64,000 nt of DNA from Nucisporomicrobium flavum (GCF_016464385.1 NZ_JADMLH010000012.1:186001-250000); one strand, 5' to 3'; counted from the first letter of the stretch, positions 1 through 9,064 are shown. Made by a program: numbers and translations. The notes: generated from the sequence alone by a model not told the origin.

Positions 1-55
1 CGCACCCGGCAACGGCTCGCAAAACGCCCGCGCCGATGCCGGAAGGTGGCTGTCC

Positions 56-1018
56 GTGAGCATGATCACCGAGCGTCCTGTGCCGGGGCGGTCGCCGGAA
101 CTCCGGGCGGCGACTCCGCGGGCGGAGGCGGGCGCCGCGCCGCGCCGCGACGTCCGTGCCGTGCTGAGGGCGTACGTGTCGCTCACGAAGCCGCAGATCG
201 TCGAGCTTCTGCTGGTCACCACCATCCCGGCGATGATGTTCGCCGCCGGCGGCTGGCCCGACCTGGGCCTGATGGCGGTCGTGCTGGTCGGCGGCTCGCT
301 CGCCGCCGGCGCGGCGAGTGCGCTGAACTGCTACATCGACCGCGACATCGACCAGCTCATGCGCCGCACCAAGCGCCGCCCGCTGGCCACGCACAGCCTC
401 ACGCCGCGCTCCGTGCTCGTCTTCGGGCTGAGCCTCGCCGTGGTGTCGCTGGTGTTGATGGCCGCCTTCACCAACTGGCTCGCGACGGCGCTGACCGCGG
501 CGGCGATCGTCTACTACGACGTCGTCTACACGCTGTGGCTCAAGCGGCGCACCCCGCAGAACACCTTCTGGGGTGGCATCTGCGGCGCGGCGCCCGTGCT
601 CATCGCGTGGGCGGCGGTCACCGGCACGGTCGGGGCGATCGGATGGGCGCTTTTTGCAGTTGTGTTCTTTTGGCAGATGCCGCATTTCTACCCGCTCGCC
701 ATCAAATACAAGGACGACTACGCCCGCGCCGGCATTCCGATGCTCCCCGTGGTCCGTTCGGCGCGCCGGGTCGACGCCGAGATCTTGATCTTCACCGTGC
801 TCACGATCGCGTCGTCCCTGGCGGCCTGGCCGCTCGGCATGGGACCGATCTACGGCGTCACGGCGGTCGTGTCGGGGGCCCTGTTCCTCGCCGAGGCGAT
901 CCAGATGGTCGCCCGTTCGCGCCGGGGCGAGCCGCTGAAGGCGATGCGCCTGTTCCACTGGTCGATCACCTACCTGACGATCCTGTTCATCGCCGTCGCG
1001 GTCGACGCGCTCATCTGA
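56..1018 (+). CDS. ctaB: protoheme IX farnesyltransferase (heme O synthase)
   Basis: Integral membrane UbiA-family prenyltransferase that attaches a farnesyl group to heme B to make heme O, the precursor of heme A for cytochrome c oxidase. The prenyl-diphosphate/Mg motif N91-x3-D95-x3-D99 and the second motif around Y154-T159 (YDVVYT) are present, followed by alternating hydrophobic segments typical of the roughly nine-helix fold. Its 320 residues are slightly longer than usual because of a polar, Ala/Arg-rich N-terminus. The GTG start at 56 follows GGAAGG at 41-46; ATG at 62 is an alternative. ctaA lies 0.7 kb away on the other strand, completing the heme O to heme A route. Confidence 0.95.
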   Translation: MSMITERPVPGRSPELRAATPRAEAGAAPRRDVRAVLRAYVSLTKPQIVELLLVTTIPAMMFAAGGWPDLGLMAVVLVGGSLAAGAASALNCYIDRDIDQLMRRTKRRPLATHSLTPRSVLVFGLSLAVVSLVLMAAFTNWLATALTAAAIVYYDVVYTLWLKRRTPQNTFWGGICGAAPVLIAWAAVTGTVGAIGWALFAVVFFWQMPHFYPLAIKYKDDYARAGIPMLPVVRSARRVDAEILIFTVLTIASSLAAWPLGMGPIYGVTAVVSGALFLAEAIQMVARSRRGEPLKAMRLFHWSITYLTILFIAVAVDALI

Positions 1019-1247
1019 GCCTGCTTGCGGTGGGTGACACCGCCGCGACCCGGAAGCCGCGATGCCCGTTTCGCCCGCTCTTTCGGTGACTCTGGGTCAC
1101 TCCATCGATGGACTTCGTAGCCACGGATAATTCGGGCGATATCGGGTGATACCAATGGCGTCGGCGGCTAAACCCGCAGGTAATTGGCATCACAAAACCC
1201 GCCCGTCATTACTTGCCCGCGGCGGAAGTCTGCCTAGGCTGCGATCC

Positions 1248-1544
1248 ATGGCAGAAGGTTCCGATACGACACTGACCGCGGGGATCAAGTCTTTCGCCGT
1301 CGGCCACGGCGGCGCGAAGGCGGTCATCGAGTACGTCGGTAAGCGTGGCGCGCGCATCGTCCTCGTAGGCGAGGACGGCGAGTGGACCGACCAGTTCGCC
1401 GCCGGCGGCACGGACGTGGCGCGCAAGGCCTGCGAGACAGCGGGCGTGCAGGTGGAGAACGAGTGGGAGCGCGAGCTCATGGAGCAGATGCGCCCCAGCA
1501 ACGACCTCTGGCGATCGATGGCGCGCCGCAGCATGGCGCGGTAA
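1248..1544 (+). CDS. conserved small hypothetical protein
   Basis: 98-residue soluble, acidic protein of unknown function; I recognise no catalytic motif. The frame stays open upstream to about 1146, but ATG 1248 is chosen because it is preceded by a promoter-like array: TTGCCC (1213-1218), 16-nt spacer, TAGGCT (1235-1240), 7 nt, ATG, with no Shine-Dalgarno. This suggests a leaderless transcript. The N-terminal half (AGIKSFAVGHGGAK...VLVGEDGEW) looks like a small alpha/beta fold; the C-terminus is helical and Arg/Met-rich. A strong hairpin terminator follows directly. It is flanked by ctaB and, convergently, ctaA. Confidence 0.75.
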   Translation: MAEGSDTTLTAGIKSFAVGHGGAKAVIEYVGKRGARIVLVGEDGEWTDQFAAGGTDVARKACETAGVQVENEWERELMEQMRPSNDLWRSMARRSMAR

Positions 1545-1561
1545 ATACAGACCTTGTCGGT

Positions 1562-1597
1562 GCGGCCCGGAGCTTTCCTCCGGGCCGCTTTCGTCTT
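1562..1597 (+). terminator. intrinsic terminator after the 98-aa gene
   Basis: Perfect 11-bp inverted repeat: GCGGCCCGGAG (1562-1572), 5-nt loop, CTCCGGGCCGC (1578-1588), then a T-rich run TTTCGTCTTT. It lies 18 bp after the stop codon at 1544. Confidence 0.85.
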
Positions 1598-1602
1598 TCA
1601 CG

Positions 1603-1713
1603 ATCAAGAGCTTGATGTCGTGGCCCGGTGGGTGGTGCGGACCGCAACTCCCGTCGAGGCCGGGGCCGGGGCCCAGCTTCGCCGGCCCTGGCCCCTTCAT
1701 TCTGCGTAAGTGG
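1603..1713 (+). repeat. dispersed ~110-bp repeat, copy A
   Basis: Intergenic sequence running from ATCAAGAGCTT to TCTGCGTAAGTGG. A near-identical copy in inverted orientation lies at 13594-13705, with about seven differences including one single-base indel. The element is very GC-rich, with GGCCGGGGCC blocks and a TTCATTCTGCGT end. It sits between the convergent ends of the 98-aa gene and ctaA. There is no convincing reading frame and no terminal inverted repeat; the origin is unknown. Confidence 0.85.
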
Positions 1714-1724
1714 GGAACCCCGGG

Positions 1725-2681
1725 TCAGGCGACGGGAGCGGGGGACTGCGGCAGGGGTTCGGCGGCCGTGTCCGCCGGCGGGACCGGCGTGGGGGTGACC
1801 GGGGCCGGGCGGTCGCGCAGGCGCCACAGGACGTTCAACGTGCCCACCCAGACCAGGCAGGCGCCGAGCATGTGCGCGCCGACCAGGATCACCGGCAGGT
1901 GCGTGAAGTACTGGACGAAGCCGATCAGCCCCTGGGCCAGCTCCACCACCACGAACAGGGCGGCCGCGCGCACCGCCGCGGGAGGCGCGTTCACCGCGCG
2001 CAGGGCGAACCAGAGGGCCACCGAGAGGCCGATCAGCAGGAAGACGAGGTCCGCGTGGGCCTGGGAGACCTCGGCCGGGTCGAGGCCGGTGCGCTTGGCG
2101 TCCTCGTCGCCCGCGTGCGGGCCGCTGCCGGTCACGATGACACCGACCACGAGCACGGCGGCGCTCACCACCGTCATGAACCCGGCGAGGTGGCGCAGCG
2201 GCGGGGCCACCAGCGGGCGGGTGGGCGCGTCGCCTTCCTTCGTCCGCTGCCAGAGCGCGTACGTGACGGCGATGAGCGCCATCGAGAGCAGGAAGTGCAG
2301 CCCGACCACCCACGGGTTGAGGTCCGTCAGCACGGTGATGCCGCCGATCACGCCCTGTCCCGGGATGCCGAGCCCGGCGGCCAGCGACAGCAGGACCAGC
2401 GACCGGCGGCGCGGCTTGTGCAGCAAGGCGGCCACGAAGGTCGCGAGCGCGATCAGGCCGAGGGCGATGCCGAGCAGCCGGTTGCCGAACTCGATGACGC
2501 CGTGGACGCCCATCTCCTGGGTCGTCGTGTACGACTGGTCGGTGCACCGGGGCCACGTCGGGCATCCCAGTCCGGAACCGGTCAGGCGGACCGCCGCGCC
2601 GGTCACGACCAGGCCGATGTTGGCGATCAGCGAGGCCAGGGCCAGGGGTCGTACCAGGGTGGGCTTGCTCACCTCGGTCAT
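1725..2681 (-). CDS. ctaA: heme A synthase (COX15/CtaA family)
   Basis: Membrane enzyme that oxidises the C8 methyl group of heme O to a formyl group, giving heme A. The 318-residue product shows about eight hydrophobic helices and the family's early GSGLGCPTWPRC segment with a cysteine pair; conserved histidines occur in the helices (VHGVIEFGNR, LHFLLSMALI, THLPVILVGAHMLG). The C-terminus is a Pro/Ala-rich tail. Start ATG 2681 (MTEVSKPT) is chosen; GTG 2720 would add 13 residues and crowd the divergent sufR promoter. It is transcribed divergently from sufR and pairs functionally with ctaB. Confidence 0.93.
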   Translation of the reverse strand: MTEVSKPTLVRPLALASLIANIGLVVTGAAVRLTGSGLGCPTWPRCTDQSYTTTQEMGVHGVIEFGNRLLGIALGLIALATFVAALLHKPRRRSLVLLSLAAGLGIPGQGVIGGITVLTDLNPWVVGLHFLLSMALIAVTYALWQRTKEGDAPTRPLVAPPLRHLAGFMTVVSAAVLVVGVIVTGSGPHAGDEDAKRTGLDPAEVSQAHADLVFLLIGLSVALWFALRAVNAPPAAVRAAALFVVVELAQGLIGFVQYFTHLPVILVGAHMLGACLVWVGTLNVLWRLRDRPAPVTPTPVPPADTAAEPLPQSPAPVA

Positions 2682-2752
2682 CGTACGCTCGAATTCGATC
2701 TTGGATCCGGACGCCTCCACGCGGTGGTGTCCTGGATCACCGGGGGGCCGGT

Positions 2753-2788
2753 TTGCAGGCTCGGAACGAAATACGTAACGTTGGCGTA
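2753..2788 (+). promoter_or_regulatory. sufR promoter, leaderless, with overlapping palindromic sequence
   Basis: TTGCAG (2753-2758), 17-nt spacer, TAACGT (2776-2781), then 7 nt to the GTG at 2789: a near-ideal vegetative promoter that would start transcription at or beside the start codon. The sequence TACGTAACGTTGGCGTA (2772-2788) contains TACG/CGTA and AACGTT symmetry, so it is a plausible site for SufR autorepression. This is inference; no SufR site for this genus is known to me. Confidence 0.65.
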
Positions 2789-3577
2789 GTGAAAAACGAG
2801 GTGCTGGCGAGGAGCAGCCAGGTGGCCGGTGCGGCCACCGGGCCGCGCGCCGCCACCTCGGCCTCCGACGGGCGCACCCGCGACCGCGTCGCCCAGCTCC
2901 TGCTGGAGCGGGGCGCCGCCACCGCCGCCGAGCTCGGCGCCCAGCTGGGGCTCAGCCCCGCCGCGATCCGCAAGCACCTCGACGCGATGCTCGCCGACCG
3001 GCTCGTCGAGGTCCGTGAGACCCCGCGGCGCGGCCCGCGCGGCCGCGGCCGGCCCGCCAAGGCGTTCGTGCTCACCGCCGCCGCCCGCGAGAACTTCCCG
3101 CACTTCTACGACGGCATCGCCACCGCCGCCCTGCGCTGGATCGCCGAGCACGGCGGGCCGCAGGCCGTCGACGCCTTCGCCACCGCCCAGGTGACCGCGC
3201 TCGAGGAGCGCTGCCGCGCCGCCCTGCTCGAGGCCGGCGACGACCCGGTGGCCCGGGCGGAGGCGCTCGCCGAGGCGCTGACGGCCGAGGGCTACGCTGC
3301 CAACGCGACCGCGATCGCGTCCGGCGGGCAGCTGTGCCAGCACCACTGCCCGGTGGCGCACGTGGCCGCCGAGTTCCCCCAGCTGTGCGACGCCGAGACC
3401 GCGGTCATCTCGCGGCTCGTCGGCACCCACGTGCAGCGCCTCGCCACCATCGCGCACGGCGACGGGGTGTGCACCACGCACATCCCGGCACCTCACTGCG
3501 CCCATCCGACCGCCCCGCCCGCCGCCCACGACCGGACTGAAGCCCTCACCACCGCACACACGGTTAGGAACGGATAA
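2789..3577 (+). CDS. sufR: Fe-S cluster-binding transcriptional repressor SufR
   Basis: ArsR/DeoR-like winged-helix regulator that senses Fe-S status and represses the SUF operon when holo. An N-terminal winged helix (about residues 25-85: RDRVAQLLLERG, LSPAAIRKHLDAM) is followed by a sensor domain with C183-x3-C187-x12-C200 and C228, the expected cluster-ligand region of SufR. The product has 262 residues. GTG 2789 is preferred over TTG 2753 because the promoter -10 box lies just upstream. The stop overlaps the sufB ATG by one base (TAATG), so translation is probably coupled. Confidence 0.92.
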   Translation: MKNEVLARSSQVAGAATGPRAATSASDGRTRDRVAQLLLERGAATAAELGAQLGLSPAAIRKHLDAMLADRLVEVRETPRRGPRGRGRPAKAFVLTAAARENFPHFYDGIATAALRWIAEHGGPQAVDAFATAQVTALEERCRAALLEAGDDPVARAEALAEALTAEGYAANATAIASGGQLCQHHCPVAHVAAEFPQLCDAETAVISRLVGTHVQRLATIAHGDGVCTTHIPAPHCAHPTAPPAAHDRTEALTTAHTVRNG

Positions 3578-4998
3578 TGACCGACCAGATCGTCACTCAG
3601 GAAGAGCACCTGGCCGCTCTTGGCAAGTACGAGTACGGCTGGGCCGACGCCGACGTCGCGGGCTCCACCGCCCAGCGCGGTCTGTCCGAGGCCGTGGTGC
3701 GTGACATCTCCGCCAAGAAGAACGAGCCGCAGTGGATGCTCGACCTGCGCCTCAAGGGCCTGCGCCTGTTCGACCGCAAGCCCATGCCGAACTGGGGCGC
3801 CGACCTCACCGGCATCGATTTCCAGAACATCAAGTACTTCGTGCGCTCCACGGAGAAGCAGGCCGCCACCTGGGACGACCTGCCCGCGGACATCAAGAAC
3901 ACGTACGACAAGCTCGGCATCCCCGAGGCGGAGAAGCAGCGCCTCGTGTCCGGCGTCGCGGCGCAGTACGAGTCCGAGGTCGTGTACCACAAGATCCGTG
4001 AGGACCTCGAGGAGCAGGGCGTCGTCTTCCTCGACACCGACACGGCCCTCAAGGAGCACGAGGACGTCTTCAAGGAGTACTTCGGCACGGTGATCCCGGT
4101 CGGCGACAACAAGTTCGCCGCGCTGAACACCTCCGTGTGGTCCGGCGGCTCGTTCATCTACGTGCCGAAGGGCGTGCACGTGGAGATCCCGCTGCAGGCG
4201 TACTTCCGGATCAACACCGAGAACATGGGCCAGTTCGAGCGGACCCTGATCATCGTCGACGAGGGCGCGTACGTGCACTACGTCGAGGGCTGCACCGCGC
4301 CGATCTACTCGTCCGACTCGCTGCACAGCGCGGTCGTCGAGATCATCGTCAAGAAGAACGCCCGCTGCCGGTACACGACCATCCAGAACTGGTCGAACAA
4401 CGTCTACAACCTGGTCACCAAGCGCGCCACCTGCGAAGAGGGCGCGACCATGGAGTGGATCGACGGCAACATCGGCTCCAAGGTGACGATGAAGTACCCG
4501 GCCGTCTACATGACCGGCCCGCACGCCAAGGGCGAGGTGCTCTCCGTCGCGATGGCCGGCGAGGGCCAGCACCAGGACGCCGGCGCCAAGATGGTGCACG
4601 CGGCGCCGTACACGTCGAGCACGATCGTCAGCAAGTCCATCGCGCGCGGCGGCGGCCGGACCTCGTACCGGGGCCTGGTGCAGGTGCTGGACGGCTCGCA
4701 CCACAGCGCCAGCACGGTCAAGTGCGACGCGCTGCTGGTCGACACGATCTCGCGCTCGGACACGTACCCGTACGTCGACATCCGCGAGGACGACGTCAAC
4801 ATGGGCCACGAGGCGACCGTCTCCAAGGTCAGCGAGGACCAGCTCTTCTACCTGATGAGCCGCGGCCTGACCGAGGACGAGGCCATGGCGATGATCGTGC
4901 GCGGCTTCATCGAGCCCATCGCCAAGGAGCTCCCGATGGAGTACGCCCTCGAGCTGAACCGTCTCATCGAGCTCCAGATGGAGGGGGCCGTCGGCTGA
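3577..4998 (+). CDS. sufB: Fe-S cluster assembly scaffold SufB
   Basis: Core scaffold subunit of the SufBC2D complex on which nascent Fe-S clusters are built in the cytosol. The 473-residue product has the canonical N-terminus (KYEYGWAD), the central beta-helix and the C-terminal SufBD signature (GRTSYRGLVQV, KCDALL, MGHEATVSK, QLFYLMSRGL). No intein is visible, unlike the M. tuberculosis sufB, which carries one. It is overlapped by sufR and followed 54 bp later by sufD. Confidence 0.97.
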   Translation: MTDQIVTQEEHLAALGKYEYGWADADVAGSTAQRGLSEAVVRDISAKKNEPQWMLDLRLKGLRLFDRKPMPNWGADLTGIDFQNIKYFVRSTEKQAATWDDLPADIKNTYDKLGIPEAEKQRLVSGVAAQYESEVVYHKIREDLEEQGVVFLDTDTALKEHEDVFKEYFGTVIPVGDNKFAALNTSVWSGGSFIYVPKGVHVEIPLQAYFRINTENMGQFERTLIIVDEGAYVHYVEGCTAPIYSSDSLHSAVVEIIVKKNARCRYTTIQNWSNNVYNLVTKRATCEEGATMEWIDGNIGSKVTMKYPAVYMTGPHAKGEVLSVAMAGEGQHQDAGAKMVHAAPYTSSTIVSKSIARGGGRTSYRGLVQVLDGSHHSASTVKCDALLVDTISRSDTYPYVDIREDDVNMGHEATVSKVSEDQLFYLMSRGLTEDEAMAMIVRGFIEPIAKELPMEYALELNRLIELQMEGAVG

Positions 4999-5052
4999 CC
5001 GCCGGCGCCATCCACACCAGAGGCCTACGCAACGACTGAGAACAAGGACGAG

Positions 5053-6186
5053 ATGACTACCGAGGCCATGGCACCGCCGAGCACCAAGTCGCAGGTGCTG
5101 CGTTCCTTCGACGTGACCGACTTCCCGGCCGTGAACGGCCTGGAGGAGGAGTGGCGCTTCACCCCGATCAAGCGGCTCGGCTCGCTGATCACGGCGACCG
5201 CGCTCACCGGCGCCGCGCCCGGCTACGCCCCCGGCGACCTGCCGGCCGGCATCTCGGTGGCCCAGGTCGACGCGGGCAAGGCGGAGCCGGTGCTGACCCC
5301 GTTCGACCGGATCAGCGCGCTCGCGTACGGGTCCGCGGCCGGTGTCACGCTCATCGACGTCGCGCCGGAGACGGTCTCGGACACCGCGGCCGTCATCCGG
5401 GTCGTCGGGCAGGGCAGCGAGGCGGCCGCGGCGCGCACGTACGTCCGGGTCGGCAACTTCGCCAAGGTCACGATCGTGCTGGAGCAGACCGGCACGGCCA
5501 CCCTCGCCGACAACATCGAGGTCGTCCTGGGCGACAGCGCCCAGCTGACCTTCGTCACGATCGCCGAGTGGGACGCGGGCTCGGTGCAGGCCCAGCACGT
5601 CAAGTTCAAGGTCGGCAAGGACTCGCGGGTCCAGCACGTGCAGGTCGCCCTCGGCGGCGACCTGGTCCGGCAGTTCACCAGCGTGGAGTACGCGGGCCGC
5701 GGCGGCGACGCCGAGCTCTGGGGCCTGTACTTCGCCGACGCCGGCCAGCACTTCGAGCACCGTCAGCTCGTCGACCACAGCGTGCCGGACTGCCGCAGCT
5801 ACGTCGGCTACCGCGGCGCGCTGCAGGGCGCCGCGGCGCACACCGTGTGGGTCGGCGACGTGCTGATCCGCGCGACCGCGACCGGCACGGAGACGTACGA
5901 GATCAACCGCAACCTGGTGCTGACCGACGGTGCCCGGGCCGACTCCATCCCGAACCTGGAGATCGAGACCGGCGAGGTCGCCGGCGCGGGCCACGCCAGC
6001 GCCACCGGCCGCTTCGACGACGAGCAGCTGTTCTACCTGATGGCCCGCGGCATCCCCGAGTTCGAGGCCCGCAAGCTCGTGGTCCGCGGCTTCTTCGCCG
6101 AGCTGATCCACAAGATCCCGGTCGAGGAGCTGCGCGAGCGCCTCGGCGACGCGATCGAGGCTCGGCTGGCGAAGGCGGGGGCCTGA
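5053..6186 (+). CDS. sufD: Fe-S cluster assembly protein SufD
   Basis: Second scaffold subunit, heterodimer partner of SufB, involved in iron acquisition for cluster assembly. The 377-residue product has a variable N-terminus and the C-terminal SufBD core (HRQLVDHSVPDCRSYVGYRG, QLFYLMARGIPEFEARKLVVRGF). ATG 5053 follows AAGGACGAG. It lies in the operon and is followed by the Rieske gene after 2 bp. Confidence 0.95.
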   Translation: MTTEAMAPPSTKSQVLRSFDVTDFPAVNGLEEEWRFTPIKRLGSLITATALTGAAPGYAPGDLPAGISVAQVDAGKAEPVLTPFDRISALAYGSAAGVTLIDVAPETVSDTAAVIRVVGQGSEAAAARTYVRVGNFAKVTIVLEQTGTATLADNIEVVLGDSAQLTFVTIAEWDAGSVQAQHVKFKVGKDSRVQHVQVALGGDLVRQFTSVEYAGRGGDAELWGLYFADAGQHFEHRQLVDHSVPDCRSYVGYRGALQGAAAHTVWVGDVLIRATATGTETYEINRNLVLTDGARADSIPNLEIETGEVAGAGHASATGRFDDEQLFYLMARGIPEFEARKLVVRGFFAELIHKIPVEELRERLGDAIEARLAKAGA

Positions 6187-6188
6187 CC

Positions 6189-6521
6189 ATGGGCTTCGAG
6201 CTTGTCGGTCCCGCCGCCGACGTGGCGAAGGGCACCGTGATCTCGGCCGAGGTCGGCGGGGTGGACGTCGCGATCGTGCACGCGGACGACGACACCTTCT
6301 ACGCCGTACGCGACGAGTGCAGCCACGCGTCGGTCGCGCTCTCCGAGGGCGAGGTCGAGGGCTGCACGCTCGAGTGCTGGCTGCACGGTTCCCGCTTCGA
6401 CCTGCGTACCGGTGAGCCGACCGGCCTGCCCGCCACCGAGCCGGTGGCGACCTTCGCCGTCGAGATCCGCGACGGCGACATCTACGTTTCGACGACACCG
6501 AGTAATGGAGTAGAGCCGTGA
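6189..6521 (+). CDS. Rieske-type [2Fe-2S] ferredoxin of the SUF operon
   Basis: 110-residue soluble Rieske protein, annotated in relatives as a non-heme iron oxygenase ferredoxin subunit. The two ligand motifs are visible: C-x-H in DECSHASV and C-x2-H in ECWLHGSRF, spaced as in bacterial Rieske ferredoxins. Actinobacterial SUF operons often carry this gene between sufD and sufC; it probably supplies electrons or is an early client, but its exact role is unproven. The stop overlaps the sufC GTG by 4 bp (GTGA), indicating translational coupling. Confidence 0.92.
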   Translation: MGFELVGPAADVAKGTVISAEVGGVDVAIVHADDDTFYAVRDECSHASVALSEGEVEGCTLECWLHGSRFDLRTGEPTGLPATEPVATFAVEIRDGDIYVSTTPSNGVEP

Positions 6522-7282
6522 GCACCCTGGAGATCCGCGACCTGCAGGTGTCGGTCAAGCTGCCCGATGGCGAGCTGAAGCCGATCCTGGCGGGGGTCGA
6601 CCTCATCGTCCGAGCGGGCGAGACCCACGCCATCATGGGCCCCAACGGCTCCGGCAAGTCCACGCTGGCGTACTCCATCGCGGGCCACCCGAAGTACGAG
6701 ATCACCGGCGGCCAGGTCCTGCTCGACGGCGAGGACGTCCTCGCGATGAGCGTCGACGAGCGCGCCCGCGCCGGCCTGTTCCTCGCCATGCAGTACCCGG
6801 TCGAGGTTCCCGGCGTGTCCGTGGCCAACTTCCTGCGCACCGCGAAGACCGCGATCGACGGTGAGGCGCCGAAGCTGCGCACCTGGGCCGGCGAGCTGCG
6901 CGGCGCCATGGAGAAGCTGCAGATGGACCCGGCGTTCGCCCAGCGCAACGTGAACGAGGGCTTCTCCGGCGGTGAGAAGAAGCGGCACGAGATCATGCAG
7001 CTGGAGCTGCTCAAGCCGAAGGTCGCGATCCTCGACGAGACCGACTCCGGCCTCGACATCGACGCGCTGCGCATCGTCAGCGAAGGCGTCAACCGGGTGC
7101 GCGCGACCGGTGACACCGGCCTGCTGCTGATCACCCACTACACCCGGATCCTGCGCTACATCAAGCCGGACTTCGTGCACGTCTTCGTGGCTGGCAAGAT
7201 CGTTCAGGAGGGTGGCCCGGAGCTCGCCGAGCAGCTCGAGGCCGAGGGCTACGAGCGGTACGTGGCCGGCGCCCGGGCCTGA
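6518..7282 (+). CDS. sufC: Fe-S assembly ATPase SufC
   Basis: ABC-type ATPase that drives conformational change of SufBD. It has Walker A GPNGSGKST at residues 41-49, signature SGGEKKR at 150-156 and Walker B VAILDET at 169-175, with the SufC-specific DSGLDIDAL that follows. The length of 254 residues is normal for the family. The GTG start overlaps the Rieske stop; sufS follows after 21 bp. Confidence 0.97.
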   Translation: MSTLEIRDLQVSVKLPDGELKPILAGVDLIVRAGETHAIMGPNGSGKSTLAYSIAGHPKYEITGGQVLLDGEDVLAMSVDERARAGLFLAMQYPVEVPGVSVANFLRTAKTAIDGEAPKLRTWAGELRGAMEKLQMDPAFAQRNVNEGFSGGEKKRHEIMQLELLKPKVAILDETDSGLDIDALRIVSEGVNRVRATGDTGLLLITHYTRILRYIKPDFVHVFVAGKIVQEGGPELAEQLEAEGYERYVAGARA

Positions 7283-7303
7283 CGATCCTCGACAGGAGCT
7301 GAG

Positions 7304-8533
7304 ATGACCTTCGACGTGGCCCGGGTTCGAGCCGACTTCCCGATCCTGGGCCGGGAGATCAACGGGCACCCGCTGGTCTACCTGGACAGCGCGAACACCT
7401 CGCAGAAGCCACGCCAGGTGATCGACGCCATGCGCGACCACCAGGAACGGCACAACGGCAACGTGTCGCGCTCGGTGCACACCCTGGGCACCGAGTCCAC
7501 GACCGCGTACGAGGCCGCCCGCGCGAAGGTCGCCGCGTTCATCGGCGCCGCCACGCCGGACGAGGTGGTGTTCACGAAGAACTCCACCGAGGCCATCAAC
7601 CTCGTGGCATGGACGGCCGCCGACTTCCTCTCGCTCGGCCCCGGCGACGAGATCGTCGTCTCCGAGATGGAGCACCACTCGAACCTGGTGCCGTGGCAGC
7701 TGCTGTGCCAGCGGACGGGCGCCACGCTGCGCTGGTTCGGCGTCACCGACGAGGGCCGTCTCGACGAGTCCCAGCTCGAGACGCTGGTCACCGAGCGCAC
7801 CAAGCTCGTCTCGATCGTGCACATGTCGAACATCCTCGGCACCATCAACGACCCGGCGCGCATCGTCGCCCGGGCCCGTGAGGTCGGCGCGCTTGTCCTG
7901 CTCGACTGCTCGCAGTCGGTGCCGCACCTGCCGGTCGACGTCGCGGCGCTGGGCGCGGACTTCATCGCGTTCACCGGCCACAAGATGCTCGGCCCGACCG
8001 GCATCGGCGTGCTGTGGGGCCGCATGGCGCTGCTCGAGACGATGCCGCCGTTCCTGGCCGGCGGCTCCACCATCGAGACGGTCACGATGGGCGGCACCAC
8101 GTTCGCCCCGCCGCCCGCGCGCTTCGAGGGCGGCACCCCGCCGATCACCGAGGCGATCGGGCTGGGCGCCGCAGTGGACTACCTGACCGCGCTGGGCATG
8201 GAGAACATCCACCGGCACGAGCAGGAGCTCACCGCGTACGCGTTGAAGGCGCTCGCGGACGTCCCCGGCTTGCGCATCTTCGGCCCCGCCACGCCGGAAG
8301 GCCGCGGCGGCACGGTGTCGTTCGAGGTCGACGGCGTGCACCCGCACGACGTCGGGCAGATCCTCGACGACCTCGGCGTCGAGGTGCGCGTGGGACACCA
8401 TTGCGCCCGCCCGGTCTGCACCCGGTTCGGGGTGCCGGCGATGACCCGGGCCTCGTTCTACCTCTACACGACGACCGACGACATCGACGCGCTCGCGCGC
8501 GGCCTGGAGCACGTGCGGAGGGTGTTCGCCTGA
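7304..8533 (+). CDS. sufS: cysteine desulfurase SufS
   Basis: PLP-dependent group II cysteine desulfurase that mobilises sulfane sulfur from L-cysteine for Fe-S assembly. PLP-binding Lys227 lies in TGHKMLGPTG; His127 region EMEHHSN and the catalytic Cys367 (GHHCARPVCTRF) are present. The product has 409 residues. ATG 7304 follows AGGAGCTGAG. The stop overlaps the sufU ATG (TGATG), and SufU is its expected sulfur acceptor. Confidence 0.96.
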   Translation: MTFDVARVRADFPILGREINGHPLVYLDSANTSQKPRQVIDAMRDHQERHNGNVSRSVHTLGTESTTAYEAARAKVAAFIGAATPDEVVFTKNSTEAINLVAWTAADFLSLGPGDEIVVSEMEHHSNLVPWQLLCQRTGATLRWFGVTDEGRLDESQLETLVTERTKLVSIVHMSNILGTINDPARIVARAREVGALVLLDCSQSVPHLPVDVAALGADFIAFTGHKMLGPTGIGVLWGRMALLETMPPFLAGGSTIETVTMGGTTFAPPPARFEGGTPPITEAIGLGAAVDYLTALGMENIHRHEQELTAYALKALADVPGLRIFGPATPEGRGGTVSFEVDGVHPHDVGQILDDLGVEVRVGHHCARPVCTRFGVPAMTRASFYLYTTTDDIDALARGLEHVRRVFA

Positions 8534-8979
8534 TGATCGACCAGCTCTACCAGGACATCATCCTGGACCACTACAAGCACCCGCACGGGCGCGGGCTGCG
8601 CGACCCGTTCGAGGGCGAGGCGCACCACGTCAACCCGACCTGCGGTGACGAGATCACCGTCCGGGTGACCTCGGACCTCTCCGACATCTCGTACGACGGC
8701 GTCGGCTGCTCGATCAGCCAGGCGTCGGCGTCGGTGCTGCACGAGCTCCTGAAGGGCCGCCCGGTGCCGGAGGCGCTGCGGATCCAGGAGGCGTTCCTCG
8801 AGCTCATGCAGGGCCGCGGCCAGGTCGAACCGGACGAGGACGTGCTCGGCGACGGCATCGCGTTCGCGGGCGTGGCCCGGTACCCGGCACGGGTGAAGTG
8901 CGCACTGCTGCCCTGGATGGCATTCAAGGACGCCGCGGCCCGCGCGGGCGTGGGCGTCAGCCCGGAGGTGAAGGCATGA
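8533..8979 (+). CDS. sufU: zinc-dependent sulfurtransferase SufU
   Basis: Accepts persulfide sulfur from SufS in Gram-positive SUF systems. The 148-residue IscU-like fold has the four Zn ligands C37, D39, C59 and C123 (PTCGDE, GVGCSIS, VKCALLPW) and the SufU-type insertion between the second and third ligands. It overlaps sufS by one base. The next gene, sufT, starts 85 bp later. Confidence 0.95.
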   Translation: MIDQLYQDIILDHYKHPHGRGLRDPFEGEAHHVNPTCGDEITVRVTSDLSDISYDGVGCSISQASASVLHELLKGRPVPEALRIQEAFLELMQGRGQVEPDEDVLGDGIAFAGVARYPARVKCALLPWMAFKDAAARAGVGVSPEVKA

Positions 8980-9064
8980 CCGGCTGCACCGAACTGTGCC
9001 CGCCGTCGAGGGCCTACGGCCGTGACTGTGAGGGCCGGGAGGCCATGCCCAAGGAGGGACAAGC

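Noticed and set aside
1603..1713. Insertion sequence
   Set aside because: No transposase frame, terminal inverted repeat or target duplication is visible in either copy; called a dispersed repeat instead.
3493..7134. 1213-aa minus-strand reading frame across the SUF genes
   Set aside because: It is antisense to sufB, sufD and sufC, whose proteins are unmistakable; composition (Arg/Gly/Asp/Leu-rich, no domains) is that of a high-GC shadow frame.
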